From assembly GCA_037447655.1 (NCBI GenBank), contig JBBHKE010001060.1:101123-118522 (forward strand): DNA of 17,400 bases. Direction: 5' to 3'. Positions 17,329 through 17,400 of the stretch are shown piece by piece. The DNA comes from Zygnema cylindricum (Eukaryota; Streptophyta; Zygnematophyceae; Zygnematales; Zygnemataceae). A model generated the notes under the pieces. The model saw only the letters and a list, made by a program, of their open reading frames with translations, had not been told where the DNA came from and did no database searches. Numbering within the stretch: the stretch's first letter is position 1; each line of letters opens with the position of its first letter. Position numbers and translations under genes: made by a program.

Positions 17329-17400
17329 AAAAAAAAGAGGCGAAATTATACTAGATTTTACGCAGAGAAGTTTGGTTGAAAGAAGTTGAGCTTATTTTCA
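17329..17400. other. Window edge, presumed RUS intron
   Basis: Seventy-two bases with no recognisable coding similarity. On the minus strand a TAG at about 17353-17351 is the nearest AG upstream of the KYLL-coding exon. Confidence 0.4.

Overview
The window is nuclear DNA from a eukaryote, very probably a land plant or close streptophyte relative. Its genes are split by GT-AG introns of roughly 220-1230 bp. The proteins match plant families: a C2-GRAM-VASt protein of the Arabidopsis At1g03370 type, a bacterial-type cysteinyl-tRNA synthetase, and a ROOT UVB SENSITIVE (DUF647) protein. One promoter carries a plant telo-box. Nothing bacterial, viral or CRISPR-like is visible. The species cannot be named from the sequence. 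All exon boundaries below were placed by eye from reading frame, family similarity and splice consensus.

Layout: (1) 308-4479, plus strand: the last seven exons of a C2-GRAM-VASt gene whose 5' half lies left of the window. Its introns hold a duplicated exon end with a second donor site and an array of possible branch points. (2) 4480-9162: intergenic DNA with purine-rich and pyrimidine-rich minisatellites, a 59-bp hairpin element, a 426-bp hAT-like MITE with an exact 8-bp target-site duplication, and a 10-bp/23-bp tandem array. (3) 9163-12749, minus strand: five exons encoding the C-terminal 314 residues of a cysteinyl-tRNA synthetase. The KMSKS half is present, but no exon for the HIGH half was found anywhere to its 5' side. 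A decayed copy of its last exon sits in its last intron. (4) 13103-13666, minus strand: an unrecognised coiled-coil open frame with a good TATA box and telo-box upstream. (5) 13742-15711: AT-rich intergenic DNA. (6) 15712 to about 17262, minus strand: the last two exons of a RUS/DUF647 gene, separated by a 1.2-kb intron with a roughly 480-bp mostly alternating purine/pyrimidine stretch.

The genes show no functional link to each other. The points most worth checking are: the half-missing synthetase next to a coiled-coil gene with its own promoter; two independent partial exon duplications that left usable splice sites; and a small TA-flanked inverted-repeat family (ends TACACC...GGTGTA) with about five divergent copies, four of them within or beside gene introns.
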